NCBI RefSeq assembly: GCF_002949795.1 | Contig: NZ_CP026692.1 | Span: forward strand, 1,795,501 to 1,859,500 | Direction: 5' to 3' | DNA: 64,000 nucleotides | From: Nostoc sp. 'Lobaria pulmonaria (5183) cyanobiont' | GTDB lineage: Bacteria > Cyanobacteriota > Cyanobacteriia > Cyanobacteriales > Nostocaceae | In this document: in pieces, positions 18,782-28,514 of the stretch | How the letters are laid out: each line of letters begins with the position of its first letter | Position numbering within the stretch: position 1 is the first letter of the stretch | Notes under the pieces: model-generated | What the model was told of the DNA's origin: nothing | What the model saw: the letters and a program-made list of their open reading frames with translations, nothing else | Databases searched by the model: none | Made by a program: the position numbers and the translations under genes

Positions 18782-20164
18782 ATGATTACCACTGAATTAT
18801 CTAACATTGGCAATATTATCCAGACTCAGCGAGAGTTTTTTCAAACGGGCAAAACTAAAGAAGTAACTTTTCGCATTGAACAACTGAAAAATCTTAAGCA
18901 AGCAATCATTGAGCATGAACAGTCAATAGTCGAGGCATTACAAGCGGATTTACGTAAACCAGAAGTAGAAACTTACCTTACAGAAATCAGCGTAATTAAG
19001 GATATTGATTACGCCATCAAACATCTTCAAAACTGGACTAAACCCCAAAAAGCAGCGGTTTCCTGGGATTTTTTTTCTTACTCAGCGAGAATTTATCCAG
19101 AACCGTTAGGGGTTGTCTTAATTATTGGGCCTTGGAACTATCCATTTAACTTAATTATCTCACCCTTAATAGGTGCGATCGCAGCCGGTAATTGTGCAAT
19201 TATCAAACCTTCAGAAATTGCTTCTCATACGTCTGATATCATAGCTAAGATTATTGCCAAAAATTTTGACCCTGCTTATCTTGCAGTGATTGAAGGAGGC
19301 GTGGAAGCAAGTCAAAAACTACTAGCAGAAAAGTTTGACCATATCTTTTTTACTGGTGGCACAGCCGTCGGCAAAATCATCATGGCAGCAGCAGCAAAAT
19401 ATCTCACACCAGTGACTTTAGAATTGGGTGGGAAAAGTCCTTGCATTGTAGATACTGACATTAATCTTGAACACACTGTCAGACGAATTACTTGGGGCAA
19501 ATTTATTAATGCTGGACAAACTTGTATCGCCCCCGACTATCTTTTGGTTAATAAAACAATCAAGAAAGATTTAATAGATGGGCTGGAAAAATCCTTAAAA
19601 GAATTTTATGGTGAGAATCCTGTAAACAGTCCTGATTATGCCCGGATTATCAGTCAAAAACACTTTGATAGATTAGTAAGTTTTCTCAAAGACGGTGAAG
19701 TTATCATCGGTGGAGAAAACCAACCTTCAGAGCGTTATATCGCTCCAACACTAATTGATAATGTCTCATTAGAAGATTCTGTAATGCAGGAAGAAATCTT
19801 TGGGCCCATTTTACCCATAATTGAATATACTGACATTGCAGAAGCGATCGCTTTGATTAACTCTAGACCCAAACCCTTGGCGTTATACTTATTTTCTCAA
19901 GACAAAAACCTGCAAAAGCAAGTTTTGCAGGAAACTTCCTCTGGTGGAGTCTGTATTAACGACACAGTTATGCAGGTTGGTGTCTCGTCTTTACCATTTG
20001 GTGGAGTGGGAGATAGCGGTATCGGCAACTATCACGGCAAAGCTAGCTTTGACACCTTTTCCCATAAGAAAAGTGTATTGCAAAACTCCTTCTGGCTCGA
20101 TTTAAAATGGCGATACGCTCCATATCAGGGCAAATTGCCACTTATAAAGAAACTTCTGGGTTAA
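18782..20164 (+). CDS. aldehyde dehydrogenase, fatty-aldehyde (class 3) type
   Basis: A 460-residue NAD(P)-dependent aldehyde dehydrogenase. It contains the catalytic Cys in NAGQTCIAPDY, the Glu in TLELGGKSP, the cofactor-binding FTGGTAVGKII, PWNYPFNLIISPLIGAIAAGN and EEIFGPILPII. The absence of a long N-terminal extension and the C-terminal hydrophobic segment (QNSFWLDLKWRYAPYQGKLP) fit the class 3/fatty-aldehyde group that oxidises long-chain aldehydes in cyanobacteria. It is monocistronic, followed by an inverted repeat. Confidence 0.9.
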   Translation: MITTELSNIGNIIQTQREFFQTGKTKEVTFRIEQLKNLKQAIIEHEQSIVEALQADLRKPEVETYLTEISVIKDIDYAIKHLQNWTKPQKAAVSWDFFSYSARIYPEPLGVVLIIGPWNYPFNLIISPLIGAIAAGNCAIIKPSEIASHTSDIIAKIIAKNFDPAYLAVIEGGVEASQKLLAEKFDHIFFTGGTAVGKIIMAAAAKYLTPVTLELGGKSPCIVDTDINLEHTVRRITWGKFINAGQTCIAPDYLLVNKTIKKDLIDGLEKSLKEFYGENPVNSPDYARIISQKHFDRLVSFLKDGEVIIGGENQPSERYIAPTLIDNVSLEDSVMQEEIFGPILPIIEYTDIAEAIALINSRPKPLALYLFSQDKNLQKQVLQETSSGGVCINDTVMQVGVSSLPFGGVGDSGIGNYHGKASFDTFSHKKSVLQNSFWLDLKWRYAPYQGKLPLIKKLLG

Positions 20165-20168
20165 AAAA

Positions 20169-20248
20169 AGTTAGGAGTTATGAGTTATGAGTTATGAATT
20201 TTTAACTCTAAATTCCTAACTCCTGACTTCTAACTCTTAACTATTAAT
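20169..20248. repeat. inverted repeat between convergent genes
   Basis: GTTAGGAGTTATGAGTTATG units face TCCTAACTCCTGACTTCTAAC units, so either transcript can form a long hairpin. It may serve as a bidirectional terminator for the dehydrogenase and the molybdenum-cofactor protein. It belongs to the same family as 1300-1378 and 24061-24125. Confidence 0.6.
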
Positions 20249-20250
20249 TA

Positions 20251-20856
20251 TTAAAACCCAAAAGCGTTGCTGTAACGCTCCTCAGCCCAAGGTTCACCAC
20301 GGCGATGGTAGCCATTGCGTTCCCAAAAACCAAGTTCTTCAGCAGCTAAAAATTCCAAACCATTAATCCACTTAGCACTTTTCCAAGCATAGAGGTGGGG
20401 TACAACTAACCGCATCGGCCCACCGTGTTCAGATGGAAGGTCTTCACCAAAGACTTTAAAAGCAAAGAAGTTTTCTTCGCGCAGAAAATCTTCTACAGAA
20501 ATATTGGTAGTGTAGCCGCCATAGCAGTGTTCCATAATGTGGGCTACTTTCGGGTCTAATTCAATCAGACCCATGAAATCTTTAACTTTAATGCCAGTCC
20601 ATTTGACATCGAGTTTAGACCAGCGCGTTACACAGTGGAAGTCGGCGGTGAATTCGTGTTGAGGTAGCGCCATAAAATCTGACCAACTAAAGGTAGCAGA
20701 TTTTGTTAAACCCCAAACTCGAAACTCCCATTCCTCAGTGCTGACTTGGGGAGTTTCACCGTAAGTTAATACGGGAAAACCTTTGGCTAAGTGTTGACCA
20801 GGAGGGACGCGTTCGCCCTCTTCTTTGCCTGGTTTCTGAAAAAATTTTCCTAGCAT
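20251..20856 (-). CDS. sulfite oxidase-like molybdopterin oxidoreductase
   Basis: A 201-residue single-domain protein with the sulfite oxidase/MsrP molybdenum-cofactor fold. The molybdenum-ligating Cys is in DFHCVTRWSKLD, and EHGGPMRLVVPHLYAWKSAKW is the conserved second half. It lacks a twin-arginine signal, so it is probably cytoplasmic, unlike MsrP. The substrate is unknown for this small subgroup. It is preceded by about 300 bases containing nothing else convincing and followed by an inverted repeat. Confidence 0.9.
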   Translation of the reverse strand: MLGKFFQKPGKEEGERVPPGQHLAKGFPVLTYGETPQVSTEEWEFRVWGLTKSATFSWSDFMALPQHEFTADFHCVTRWSKLDVKWTGIKVKDFMGLIELDPKVAHIMEHCYGGYTTNISVEDFLREENFFAFKVFGEDLPSEHGGPMRLVVPHLYAWKSAKWINGLEFLAAEELGFWERNGYHRRGEPWAEERYSNAFGF

Positions 20857-21152
20857 AGTTGGAGAAAAATAAGTTTTCTCAAAATATTTACAAGCTTTTT
20901 TGCTGAGTTGCCAACAGTATCAGATGTTTTACTCTTTATATGAACTCTTGAATGATAGGTAATGGGTAATGGATATTTCCAATTACTCACTACCAATTTT
21001 TTTCGATCTAATGAGCTTATGTAGAGTGTGTATGATTCATAATGCAATCAGGAAAGCTTAGAAAAAGCATTTATCCAGCCATAAGAACTTTGATTGTTGA
21101 GTTTGGCAATCAAATCTATCGGTGCTGTTCGTGCGTTTTCCTGACTGAGAAA

Positions 21153-21326
21153 TTATGATTCTTCTTCCTCTTCTTCAGCAGCTGGATAAACAAATGTAGA
21201 ACGTCCAGTCAAAATTGATTTGCCCAGAGACAGAGCTTTCTGAGCTTCGACGACGGCTTTGTGCCTCCAGGTAGCTCGACGTTTATCTCGTTTTGATTTT
21301 GAAGTTTTCTTCTTAGGAACAGCCAT
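21153..21326 (-). CDS. rpmF: 50S ribosomal protein L32
   Basis: A 57-residue L32: [20 protein letters not shown] then [20 protein letters not shown], with an acidic tail of Glu residues (EEEEEE). It has no zinc-binding cysteines, as in cyanobacteria and plastids. The start is ATG 21326 (MAVPKKK); nine codons of open frame upstream are not part of the family. Confidence 0.95.
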   Translation of the reverse strand: MAVPKKKTSKSKRDKRRATWRHKAVVEAQKALSLGKSILTGRSTFVYPAAEEEEEES

Positions 21327-21497
21327 GTCAGCAGATATCGCGATTTTTGACAACCTTCTTATTCTAGGCCATCCATTGACGCCAAAGACAACAGTTGAGT
21401 CAGGAATAAATAAGTTGAGTTAAGACTGACGCAAGCACGCGAGTCCCCCAAGGTTCCGAGCCAAAAAAGCTTTAGCTCGGACTTCTAGCTCAACCCG

Positions 21498-21989
21498 TTA
21501 TTTTGGCGTTGACACAGCGCTAGCTGCTGGAACTTGATTAGAGTTATTTTCAAAGAAAAGTAAAGAGCGCGCAGTTTTGAAGTAAGTAGCCCAATTTTGA
21601 GCATCGGGACGCGATCGCCATTGAGGACGACTGACATCTAATGTCAGGACTGGTGCGATCGCTCCATAATTTTGTACGGACACAATGATGGAAACATCTG
21701 TCACCAAGATATCTTGGTCGAAGCTCCTTTGAGCAGCTGCCCTAGCAACCGCTTCCGCCCTTCTGAGAACGGTTTCATAGTTTTCTTCTGGCAAGCGGTC
21801 AATAGCTAGATCGACTCTAGCGGTGTAAGCTCGCACAACCTGCGGTGCGATCGCTTCCATCAAAAACCACGCAGGAACAGTAGATATGAGCAAAACTACT
21901 AAAGGAATTATCCGGATTCTTCTGGCAATTTGGCTAATAACTGAAAAGGGAGCGAGCGATGATGGTAGGTGAGCAGAAATTTTGCTCAT
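21498..21989 (-). CDS. single-pass membrane protein, cyanobacterial unknown
   Basis: A 163-residue protein with one transmembrane segment (about residues 28-50, IIPLVVLLISTVPAWFLMEA), preceded by a positively charged stretch (QIARRIRI), so the C-terminal domain should be outside the cytoplasm. The domain contains RLPEENYETVLRRAEAVARAAAQRSF and DVSIIVSVQNYGAIAPVLTLDVSR. I do not know its function. It is divergent from the caspase-like gene, with about 200 bases between. Confidence 0.7.
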   Translation of the reverse strand: MSKISAHLPSSLAPFSVISQIARRIRIIPLVVLLISTVPAWFLMEAIAPQVVRAYTARVDLAIDRLPEENYETVLRRAEAVARAAAQRSFDQDILVTDVSIIVSVQNYGAIAPVLTLDVSRPQWRSRPDAQNWATYFKTARSLLFFENNSNQVPAASAVSTPK

Positions 21990-22191
21990 GACCTTCTATC
22001 TCCTTAGTAATGATCTGTTATTGAAATTAGGTAAAAGTATTTTCCGGCTAATAAACGTAATAAAAATTACATTCTAACTTAAGATTCAATCAGAATCACC
22101 TAGAGTATAAGACATCGGTTAGCTTTGTTTTTTTGGCAAAGCCAACCACAATTTTAAGACCAGCAAACAACAATAACTGACAAAGAGCGGG

Positions 22192-24039
22192 ATGGCAAAT
22201 TACTGGGCGATCGCGATTGGTATCAATCAATATCAGTTATTTCAACCTTTAAGTTGTGCCCAAGCAGATGCTGAGGCACTAGAAGATTTTTTGGTGACAG
22301 AGGCAGGTTTTCTCCCCAAACACTGTTTAGTGATGACAGATACTTCGCCACCGATTGGGGATAGGTCAACTTACCCGACGAAGGAGAATATTTTGTTGCT
22401 GCTTGAAGATTTGGCAGCAACAAGTTGGCAACAGGAAGACTATCTGTGGTTATTTTTTAGCGGTTATGGAGTCAATTACAAGGGCAAAGATTACTTAATG
22501 CCAGCAGAGGGCAACCCCGAACTCGTGCAAGAGACTGGCATAGAATTGCGATCGCTAATGCAAAGTCTGCAACTTGCTAACCTGAATGTATTGCTACTAC
22601 TGGATATCAACCGCGCTTTTGGCACTCAAGCGGATGCTCCCGTTGGTGAAGAAACAATAGAACTAGCCCAAGAACTACAACTCGCGACTATTCTTTCTTG
22701 CCAACCAGAGCAATTTTCCCACGAGAGTAGCGAACTAGGTCACGGATTCTTTACAGCAGCTTTGTTAGAAGCTTTACGTTCTGGTAATGGCAGCAACTTG
22801 GCAGATTTAGAAAGCTACCTAAGCTTGATTGTACCAAAGTTATGTCACCACCACTGGCGTCCTATCCAAAACCCTGCCACCATCATCCCATCAAGGCAGC
22901 AAGTAATCTTGCCAAAATTGGCAATGGAAAGTGATTTTCAGCCAGAACCAATGATTTATCCAGAAGAATCTTTTGCTGTTGCCCTGGCAGCTCCTCCCCT
23001 CGACGATTACTCTAAAACTTCAGCAGTTCGGAAAGAAGTTAGTGTGAACTCCTCCCAACAGGTGAAAGGTCAAAAAGTCCAGGAGTCAGGAGGCAGCTTA
23101 GTTTCCCAGCCAATGGCGGAAACTTCTTTGGGAGTGAATACCAAAGGAAGATTTATTCCTAATTCTTCCAAAGGTTACGTCTCTCGATTGCCAGCGAATC
23201 AGCCAAGCATCCCTTTTTGGAAACAGTTTATCTTGTGGGGCGGAGGTAGCTTGCTGGTAGCAGGTTTAATCGCCGTAGTTTTTCTGCGTAATCAAGAAAC
23301 TTTTAGAATTAAGCAAATATCAAGTACATCACCCAACGCTACTGTTAGCGATCGCCAGGTTGTCGAGAATTTACCAAGCGATCGCACTCCACCAGTTAGA
23401 CTCAACAACCAATCTAGCGCTCAAATAGCCTCTAGTTCCCAGTCAAAAAAGCGAAATCAAGCAGTATTAGACCTGGCGAAAATGTCGCTCAGACAAACTC
23501 AGGCGAGTGATTTGAGCATGGCGATCGCTACAGCCCGGAAAATTCAATCGGGTGAACCACTGTACGAACAAGCTCAGGAGAATATTAATATTTGGAGCCA
23601 GATGATTTTAGATTTAGCAGAGGGTCGTGCTAAACAAAGACAGTATGCCAGCGCTATTGCTGCTGCTCGATTAATCACCAAAGATGAAGCCCCCTACGCC
23701 AAAGCACAAGCAGCAATTAACCTGTGGCGGTTAGAGGGTAAGCAGTATGTGAGTAACAAAACTCTTTTAGATGCAGCTAATGCCTTAATTAAGTCTGAAC
23801 AGGCATCTACCTACAATCGGGCGATCGAAGTTGCCAAGAAAGTACCATCTGGTCAACCAGGCTTCGATACTGCCCAAAAATCGATCAATAACTGGAGTGA
23901 GAAAATTTTAGACCTGGCAAAGCGTCGCGCCGCCGAAGGAGAACGTAATGCCGCAATTGCGACCGCAGCTTTAGTGCCAGAGGAGACAGGCGCTTACGAA
24001 GATGCTCAGGATGCCATTCAAAAATGGCAAAAGAAATAG
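22192..24039 (+). CDS. pseudo-orthocaspase with membrane segment
   Basis: A 615-residue protein. The first ~250 residues form a caspase-like p20 fold (WAIAIGINQYQ, LWLFFSGYGVNYKGKDYLMP, LLLLDINRAFG). In active orthocaspases the motifs are SGHG and D-x-C; here they are SGYG (Tyr92) and DIN (Asn140), so both catalytic residues are missing. Substitution of this Y/N kind is known in cyanobacterial orthocaspases. A transmembrane helix follows at about 345-367 (LWGGGSLLVAGLIAVVFL), then repeated helical units of about 60 residues (AIATARKIQSGEPLYEQAQE, INLW / INNWSEKILDLAK). It probably works as a binding platform rather than a protease. Confidence 0.85.
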   Translation: MANYWAIAIGINQYQLFQPLSCAQADAEALEDFLVTEAGFLPKHCLVMTDTSPPIGDRSTYPTKENILLLLEDLAATSWQQEDYLWLFFSGYGVNYKGKDYLMPAEGNPELVQETGIELRSLMQSLQLANLNVLLLLDINRAFGTQADAPVGEETIELAQELQLATILSCQPEQFSHESSELGHGFFTAALLEALRSGNGSNLADLESYLSLIVPKLCHHHWRPIQNPATIIPSRQQVILPKLAMESDFQPEPMIYPEESFAVALAAPPLDDYSKTSAVRKEVSVNSSQQVKGQKVQESGGSLVSQPMAETSLGVNTKGRFIPNSSKGYVSRLPANQPSIPFWKQFILWGGGSLLVAGLIAVVFLRNQETFRIKQISSTSPNATVSDRQVVENLPSDRTPPVRLNNQSSAQIASSSQSKKRNQAVLDLAKMSLRQTQASDLSMAIATARKIQSGEPLYEQAQENINIWSQMILDLAEGRAKQRQYASAIAAARLITKDEAPYAKAQAAINLWRLEGKQYVSNKTLLDAANALIKSEQASTYNRAIEVAKKVPSGQPGFDTAQKSINNWSEKILDLAKRRAAEGERNAAIATAALVPEETGAYEDAQDAIQKWQKK

Positions 24040-24060
24040 TAAAAAAATAATAAAAGAATT

Positions 24061-24125
24061 GTTAGGAGTTAGGAGTTAGGAGTTATATTATTGATCCCCG
24101 ACCTGTTACTCCTGACTCATAACTT
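24061..24125. repeat. inverted repeat
   Basis: GTTAGGAGTTAGGAGTTAGG faces CTGTTACTCCTGACTCATAAC. It lies between convergent genes and is the same family as 20169-20248; a bidirectional terminator role is possible. Confidence 0.5.
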
Positions 24126-24150
24126 TTTCCTCAGCGCTCATATCTCAGTA

Positions 24151-24528
24151 TTAGCAGTACTGCGATACATCTTCGCCACACTCGTCGGCTAGATAGCACA
24201 ATGCTCGGAAACGTAAACCAACCACTTCTTCATATAAGGGGTTGAGCTTGCACATGGGTGGGATGTGAAACAAGGTCTTCCCAAATAATTTGACATCGCG
24301 TTCAAAGGGGCACTGAGACGGAATCAGTTTGCACAAACGATGAGCTAGTTGGCGATCGCGGATTTGAATGTTTTCTACTCGTTGCCGTAGGGGTTGGAGA
24401 ATATCCCAGTGAGGCTTGGAAGCAGAATGGTTTAGCTGGGTTGCTTTATGGTCAGTAGTCTCTGCTTGATTGATTGATACCCAGCTTGCCAGAAAAATCT
24501 TTTTTGTGGTATTGTCGAATACCTTCAT
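24151..24528 (-). CDS. Mo-dependent nitrogenase C-terminal-like protein
   Basis: A 125-residue protein. The last 85 residues (LQPLRQRVENIQIRD, CKLIPSQCPFERDVKLFG, LFHIPPMCKLNPLYEEVVGL and the end CGEDVSQYC) match the small cyanobacterial family named after a similarity to Mo-nitrogenase C-termini. Five or more cysteines are conserved, which suggests a metal or iron-sulfur site. The first 40 residues are low complexity and variable. Despite the name there is no evidence of nitrogenase activity, and no nif genes are near. Confidence 0.75.
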   Translation of the reverse strand: MKVFDNTTKKIFLASWVSINQAETTDHKATQLNHSASKPHWDILQPLRQRVENIQIRDRQLAHRLCKLIPSQCPFERDVKLFGKTLFHIPPMCKLNPLYEEVVGLRFRALCYLADECGEDVSQYC

Positions 24529-25048
24529 GGTTAACCCTCTGTGTTATTGAGGCTATTCACCTTTTTGATGAATATATACAACGTGGCAACGAACTTTCCC
24601 GGAAAAATCGCGTTCTGACTGCGATATAATGTAATACCTGATTAGCCACTTAAGTCAGAACCTACTTTATTACTACGTCAAGTTAATCGCAAATTTCTGG
24701 GGATCGGTAGTGTAATATTACGATCTTGTTCATAACTTGACACAGTTTAAATTTTAATAAAGACATCAGTCATTGGATAGGCTTTAGTGTAACATTTACA
24801 GAACTTAATATAAGGTCTTTCCAAAAGAATTTTTGCTAAGTATAAACATCTGTAATATCCTAGAAGGCATTTTTCCTCTCGGTGTTCCCACTCTCTCACG
24901 TAAGTGTGTCCTATTCATCGCTGACTGAATACCGTAGAAGTAGTGATTTTTGATCGAGTAGAATCGATTGCATTTCACAAAACTTAGGTTGGCAGTAGCA
25001 ATTTGAAAATGATATAGTCTGAAGCGTTAAAATCAGACGAACTTGCTT
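24529..25048. other. intergenic region
   Basis: AT-rich. A nine-base inverted repeat (GTTCTGACT and AGTCAGAAC) brackets about 30 bases near 24610-24660. No gene-like frame or RNA gene recognised. It holds the promoters of the divergent genes on both sides. Confidence 0.35.
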
Positions 25049-25639
25049 ATGGGTGTTTCTGTACTCTACAGCGCAATTCCTCCTGGCGGTACGCTGTACG
25101 CACGCCTTCAGAGTCAAAAGGCACTCAGCATCCTTGTAGTTTCTCTTTTCCCCTATGGCTGCGGTATTTTCCGCTTTTTTGAGATTGATCCTGAAGAGAT
25201 TAATGAAATCCTTGAAGATGTTATCGAAACACATCAAGAGACTTTTGGATCTGAGCTAGAAGCAGATCGGGTAATCGCACAATTGCGGTCTAAGTTAAGG
25301 CTTACTCGTCAAGCCTATTCAGGGATTGAAGATAGAACAGCATCACTAGAAAAAACATCTGTTGAGATCGAGAAACGTTTGTCGCAGGAGCTATCGAGAA
25401 GAAAGTTTGCGAATGCCGATGAGATTGTTGAAAAGCTCATGTTCGGAGACCAAACCCTTGCTCCAACTCTGTTGTCAACAGAGGAGTCATTGGGACTTAT
25501 ATCCCGTGAGCTAGTCAGTGAAGGAGCCAGCATTTTTCGACAGATCGATCCTGAAACACTGTTTACAAGAAATGAGTGGTGTTTTGAAGACTTCGAGCGG
25601 TGGAGAAATCTGTATCGTTTTAGCAGCCGAGAAAAATGA
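25049..25639 (+). CDS. DUF1877 family protein
   Basis: A 196-residue protein related to the YfbM/DUF1877 family. It starts MGVSVLYSAIPPG and contains LVVSLFPYGCGIFRFFEID, a coiled-coil-like middle (EDRTASLEKTSVEIEKRL), FGDQTLAPTLLSTEESLGLI and the end DFERWRNLYRFSS. The function of the family is unknown. I use ATG 25049 rather than the TTG two codons upstream. It is an isolated gene. Confidence 0.7.
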   Translation: MGVSVLYSAIPPGGTLYARLQSQKALSILVVSLFPYGCGIFRFFEIDPEEINEILEDVIETHQETFGSELEADRVIAQLRSKLRLTRQAYSGIEDRTASLEKTSVEIEKRLSQELSRRKFANADEIVEKLMFGDQTLAPTLLSTEESLGLISRELVSEGASIFRQIDPETLFTRNEWCFEDFERWRNLYRFSSREK

Positions 25640-25770
25640 GGAGATATTGGTTGCAGTTGCTTGAGGCAAAGCAACCTAAAAAGTTAGATCGCTCTACCAA
25701 GTTGATACTGCAATATTTAGGCGATCGCAATCAGTATTTTTTTGATTTCACGCAAAGCAAACAAACAACC

Positions 25771-26331
25771 TTAAGGTGAAAACACCTGCTGGGCTGTCAG
25801 GGTTAATTCTGGGAACGTTTGAGAAACAATCCGTTGGTCTTCGATAAACATAGTTTGCTTGTAACTGCTCTGATTTAGCAAACACACAGTTATTTTATTT
25901 TCCAGAGGATCAACAATCCAATACTCGACCACACCCATCGCCGCATACTCAGAGGTTTTTTGGTTATAGTCTCTGTCAATAGATTCAGGGCTTACCACTT
26001 CAACTAAGAGGGGTGGAGCAGTTTTGAGGATAGCCGAGGTCGTCTCAATACTTTTTGCCTGTTCATTGGTAATTACACAAACATCAGGTCTTCTAAGTTG
26101 TTTATTGGTCAGCACCTCTGTACCGTTAGGGCGCGGTTGTAGAGGCAGTCCCATTTTTTGAATTTCTAAAAAAAAGCGAACTAACAGTAGGGTGATAATC
26201 GCCTCATGTTTGCCAGTACCAGGAGGCATTTCTACCAGCACCTCATCCTCAATTTCATAACGCTTGTCGGTGCCATCATCAAAATTGATGTATTCCTCAA
26301 GAGTACTAATTTTTATTGGTGTTTTAGTCAT
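25771..26331 (-). CDS. Uma2 family (PD-(D/E)XK-like) protein
   Basis: A 186-residue member of the Uma2 family, very numerous in cyanobacteria and predicted to have a restriction-endonuclease-like fold. It shows TLEEYINFDDGTDKRYEIEDEVLVEMPPGTGKHE, the RPDVCVI strand, LLVEVVSPESIDRDYNQKTSEYAAMGVVEYWIVDP. The acidic/Lys centre (PDV, EVVS, K) is intact. The ATG at 26331 has GGAGG eight bases upstream, which decides the start against the TTG at 26346. Cellular role unknown. Confidence 0.85.
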   Translation of the reverse strand: MTKTPIKISTLEEYINFDDGTDKRYEIEDEVLVEMPPGTGKHEAIITLLLVRFFLEIQKMGLPLQPRPNGTEVLTNKQLRRPDVCVITNEQAKSIETTSAILKTAPPLLVEVVSPESIDRDYNQKTSEYAAMGVVEYWIVDPLENKITVCLLNQSSYKQTMFIEDQRIVSQTFPELTLTAQQVFSP

Positions 26332-26397
26332 AGCGATCGCCTCCAAGAACTATAGGCAAGTACTATACCCATAATAAAAGACCGTATCTCACGCCAA

Positions 26398-26436
26398 AGC
26401 GCAAAGACCTTCAGAAAAACTCTGCGTCTTTGCGCT
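26398..26436. repeat. 11-bp-stem hairpin between rnj and the Uma2 gene
   Basis: AGCGCAAAGAC (26398-26408) is an exact inverted repeat of GTCTTTGCGCT (26426-26436). It lies just downstream of the RNase J stop and may end or stabilise that message. Its AAAGCGCAAAGAC core resembles the repeats at 9455-9490, 40880 and 59590. Confidence 0.6.
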
Positions 26437-26460
26437 TCTACGTTAAATTGCGATCTTAGC

Positions 26461-28233
26461 CTACGATGCTACCTGAGCAGCAGTCCGAGTCCGCCGTCTT
26501 CTGCCATCAGCAACTTTTACAGGTGGCTCATCAGGGATTTGCATCAACAAAGTCACAGATGGCTGACATTGCAATTCCCGACGGATGGAACGTTGTAATT
26601 CTCGTTCTAAAGTTCCTTGCAATCCACCCCAGTCTATATCTGCTGCTTCACCTTGCTCAGGAGCAAATTCTGTCCAGCGCACAGTGAGAATTTCTTCAAT
26701 CCGTTGTTTTACCCAGGTTTGTAACAGCGATCGCTCTACACTTGTAACTACACCCCGGAGGTGAGTTTCTGGTTTTGCTAACAGTTTACCATTCCAATCA
26801 ATGGCAGCTGCGATCGTGATAATGCCTTCTGAAGCCATGCGTTGCCGTTCTTGCAGCACTTTGGCACTTACCATGCCCGAACTAGTAGTATCCACCAATT
26901 CAATACCAGATGGCACTTTACCAGCTACGGAAATAGCATCTTCAGTCAGCTCGACAATATCACCATTCTGGATAATTATCATGTTTTCTGCGGGAATGCC
27001 CATACTCTGAGCCGTTTCTGCGTGCTTCACTAGCATCCGATGTTCGCCGTGAAATGGCACAAAGAACTTGGGTCGAGTTAAGGCAATCATCAGTTTTTGT
27101 TCTTCCTGACAGCCGTGACCGGAGACGTGAATTCCTTTATCCCGCCCATAGACCACTTTTGCACCTTGAATCATCAATTTATCAATGGTGTTGACTACAG
27201 CGATCGTATTTCCGGGAATTGGGTTAGCAGAGAATACTACGGTATCTCCTTCGCGGATTTTGATGTGAGGATGTTCTTTGTTAGCAATGCGGGTCATTGC
27301 TGCCATCAATTCACCCTGAGAACCTGTAGTTAAAATCAGTACTCTTTCATCGGGTAGATTGCGGACAGCGTGCAATGGTTGCAGCAGATTATCTTCACAC
27401 TTGATGTAACCTAAATTGCGGGCATGAGCAATCAAGTTCAGCATGGAACGCCCGACAACCGTCACTACACGGTTCTGCTTCTTGGCGATATCCAAAATCA
27501 TGTTAATGCGATGGACGCTAGAAGCAAAGGTAGTGACAAATAATCGCCCAGGTGCTTGACTAAATACTCTCTCCAGATTGGGATAAACGGAACGTTCTGA
27601 AGGTGTAAATCCTGGCACTTCTGAGTTAGTAGAATCACTTAGCAAGCAAAGAACGCCTTTTTCACCATGTTCTGCTAGGCGTTGCAAATCAAACTTTTCA
27701 CCATCCACTGGGGTATGGTCAATTTTAAAATCCCCTGTGTGAATGACTACACCCAGGGGAGTATGAATAGCAACAGTGAAACTATCAGCGATGGAGTGGG
27801 TATTACGGATATATTCAACTAAAAAGTTTTTGCCAATCCGCACTACATCACGTGGTAGAACTGTTCTGATTTCTGTGCGATCGCGGACTCCTGCTTCTTC
27901 TAATTTACCCTCTAGCATTGCCATTGCTAGTCTGGGGCCATAAATCACCGGGATATCAAATTGCTTGAGATGAAAAGCAATTCCGCCAATATGGTCTTCA
28001 TGACCGTGAGTAACAATCATCCCTTTAATTTTGTGGCGATTTTCCCGCAGATAGGTCATATCTGGTAAAACAATGTTGACTCCATGCATCGCCTCAGTAG
28101 GAAAAGCCAATCCTGCATCTAACAGGATAATTTCATCGTCATACTCAAAAAGACAGGTATTTTTACCAATTTCATGCAAACCGCCCAAAGGAATAATTTT
28201 CAAGGCGGAATTATTAGCTTCGTTTTTAGTCAT
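26461..28233 (-). CDS. rnj: ribonuclease J
   Basis: A 590-residue metallo-beta-lactamase/beta-CASP ribonuclease with endo- and 5'-exonuclease activity, a main mRNA-decay enzyme in cyanobacteria. The zinc site is THGHEDHIGG, with HTGDFKIDHTP, SDSTNSE and HVSGHG downstream, and FFVPFHGEHRML. The basic end (RRRRTRTAA) is typical. The start at ATG 28233 has AAGGAG six bases upstream. It is downstream of asd and dapA on the same strand, an order also found in other bacteria. Confidence 0.96.
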   Translation of the reverse strand: MTKNEANNSALKIIPLGGLHEIGKNTCLFEYDDEIILLDAGLAFPTEAMHGVNIVLPDMTYLRENRHKIKGMIVTHGHEDHIGGIAFHLKQFDIPVIYGPRLAMAMLEGKLEEAGVRDRTEIRTVLPRDVVRIGKNFLVEYIRNTHSIADSFTVAIHTPLGVVIHTGDFKIDHTPVDGEKFDLQRLAEHGEKGVLCLLSDSTNSEVPGFTPSERSVYPNLERVFSQAPGRLFVTTFASSVHRINMILDIAKKQNRVVTVVGRSMLNLIAHARNLGYIKCEDNLLQPLHAVRNLPDERVLILTTGSQGELMAAMTRIANKEHPHIKIREGDTVVFSANPIPGNTIAVVNTIDKLMIQGAKVVYGRDKGIHVSGHGCQEEQKLMIALTRPKFFVPFHGEHRMLVKHAETAQSMGIPAENMIIIQNGDIVELTEDAISVAGKVPSGIELVDTTSSGMVSAKVLQERQRMASEGIITIAAAIDWNGKLLAKPETHLRGVVTSVERSLLQTWVKQRIEEILTVRWTEFAPEQGEAADIDWGGLQGTLERELQRSIRRELQCQPSVTLLMQIPDEPPVKVADGRRRRTRTAAQVAS

Positions 28234-28514
28234 TTTCTCCTTAGATTGTTACTTGTGGTTAATTAAGTTGATAGTTAACTTTCCTTGTATTTAAGACAAC
28301 ATCATCTGTCTCTTAAGTCAGTCCCAAAGCAATCAAGTTTTAATTGAAGATTTCAATTTTTTATTCAATAAAATCAACTGTAAAACTCAAGGATTTATAG
28401 AATATCTATCAGTCCTAGCACAGGTTTTTAAATTGCAACTTATGAACAATTATGATCGTTGTTTATATGTATCTTTGGCAAGGAGGATACTACTAGTGCT
28501 TAACTAGCTGGCGG

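Noticed and set aside
20850..21047. 65-codon minus-strand frame upstream of the molybdenum-cofactor protein
   Set aside because: Overlaps its start, no ribosome binding site, no known relative.
24151..24528. Nitrogenase component
   Set aside because: Only a short domain with family name; no nifH/D/K features.
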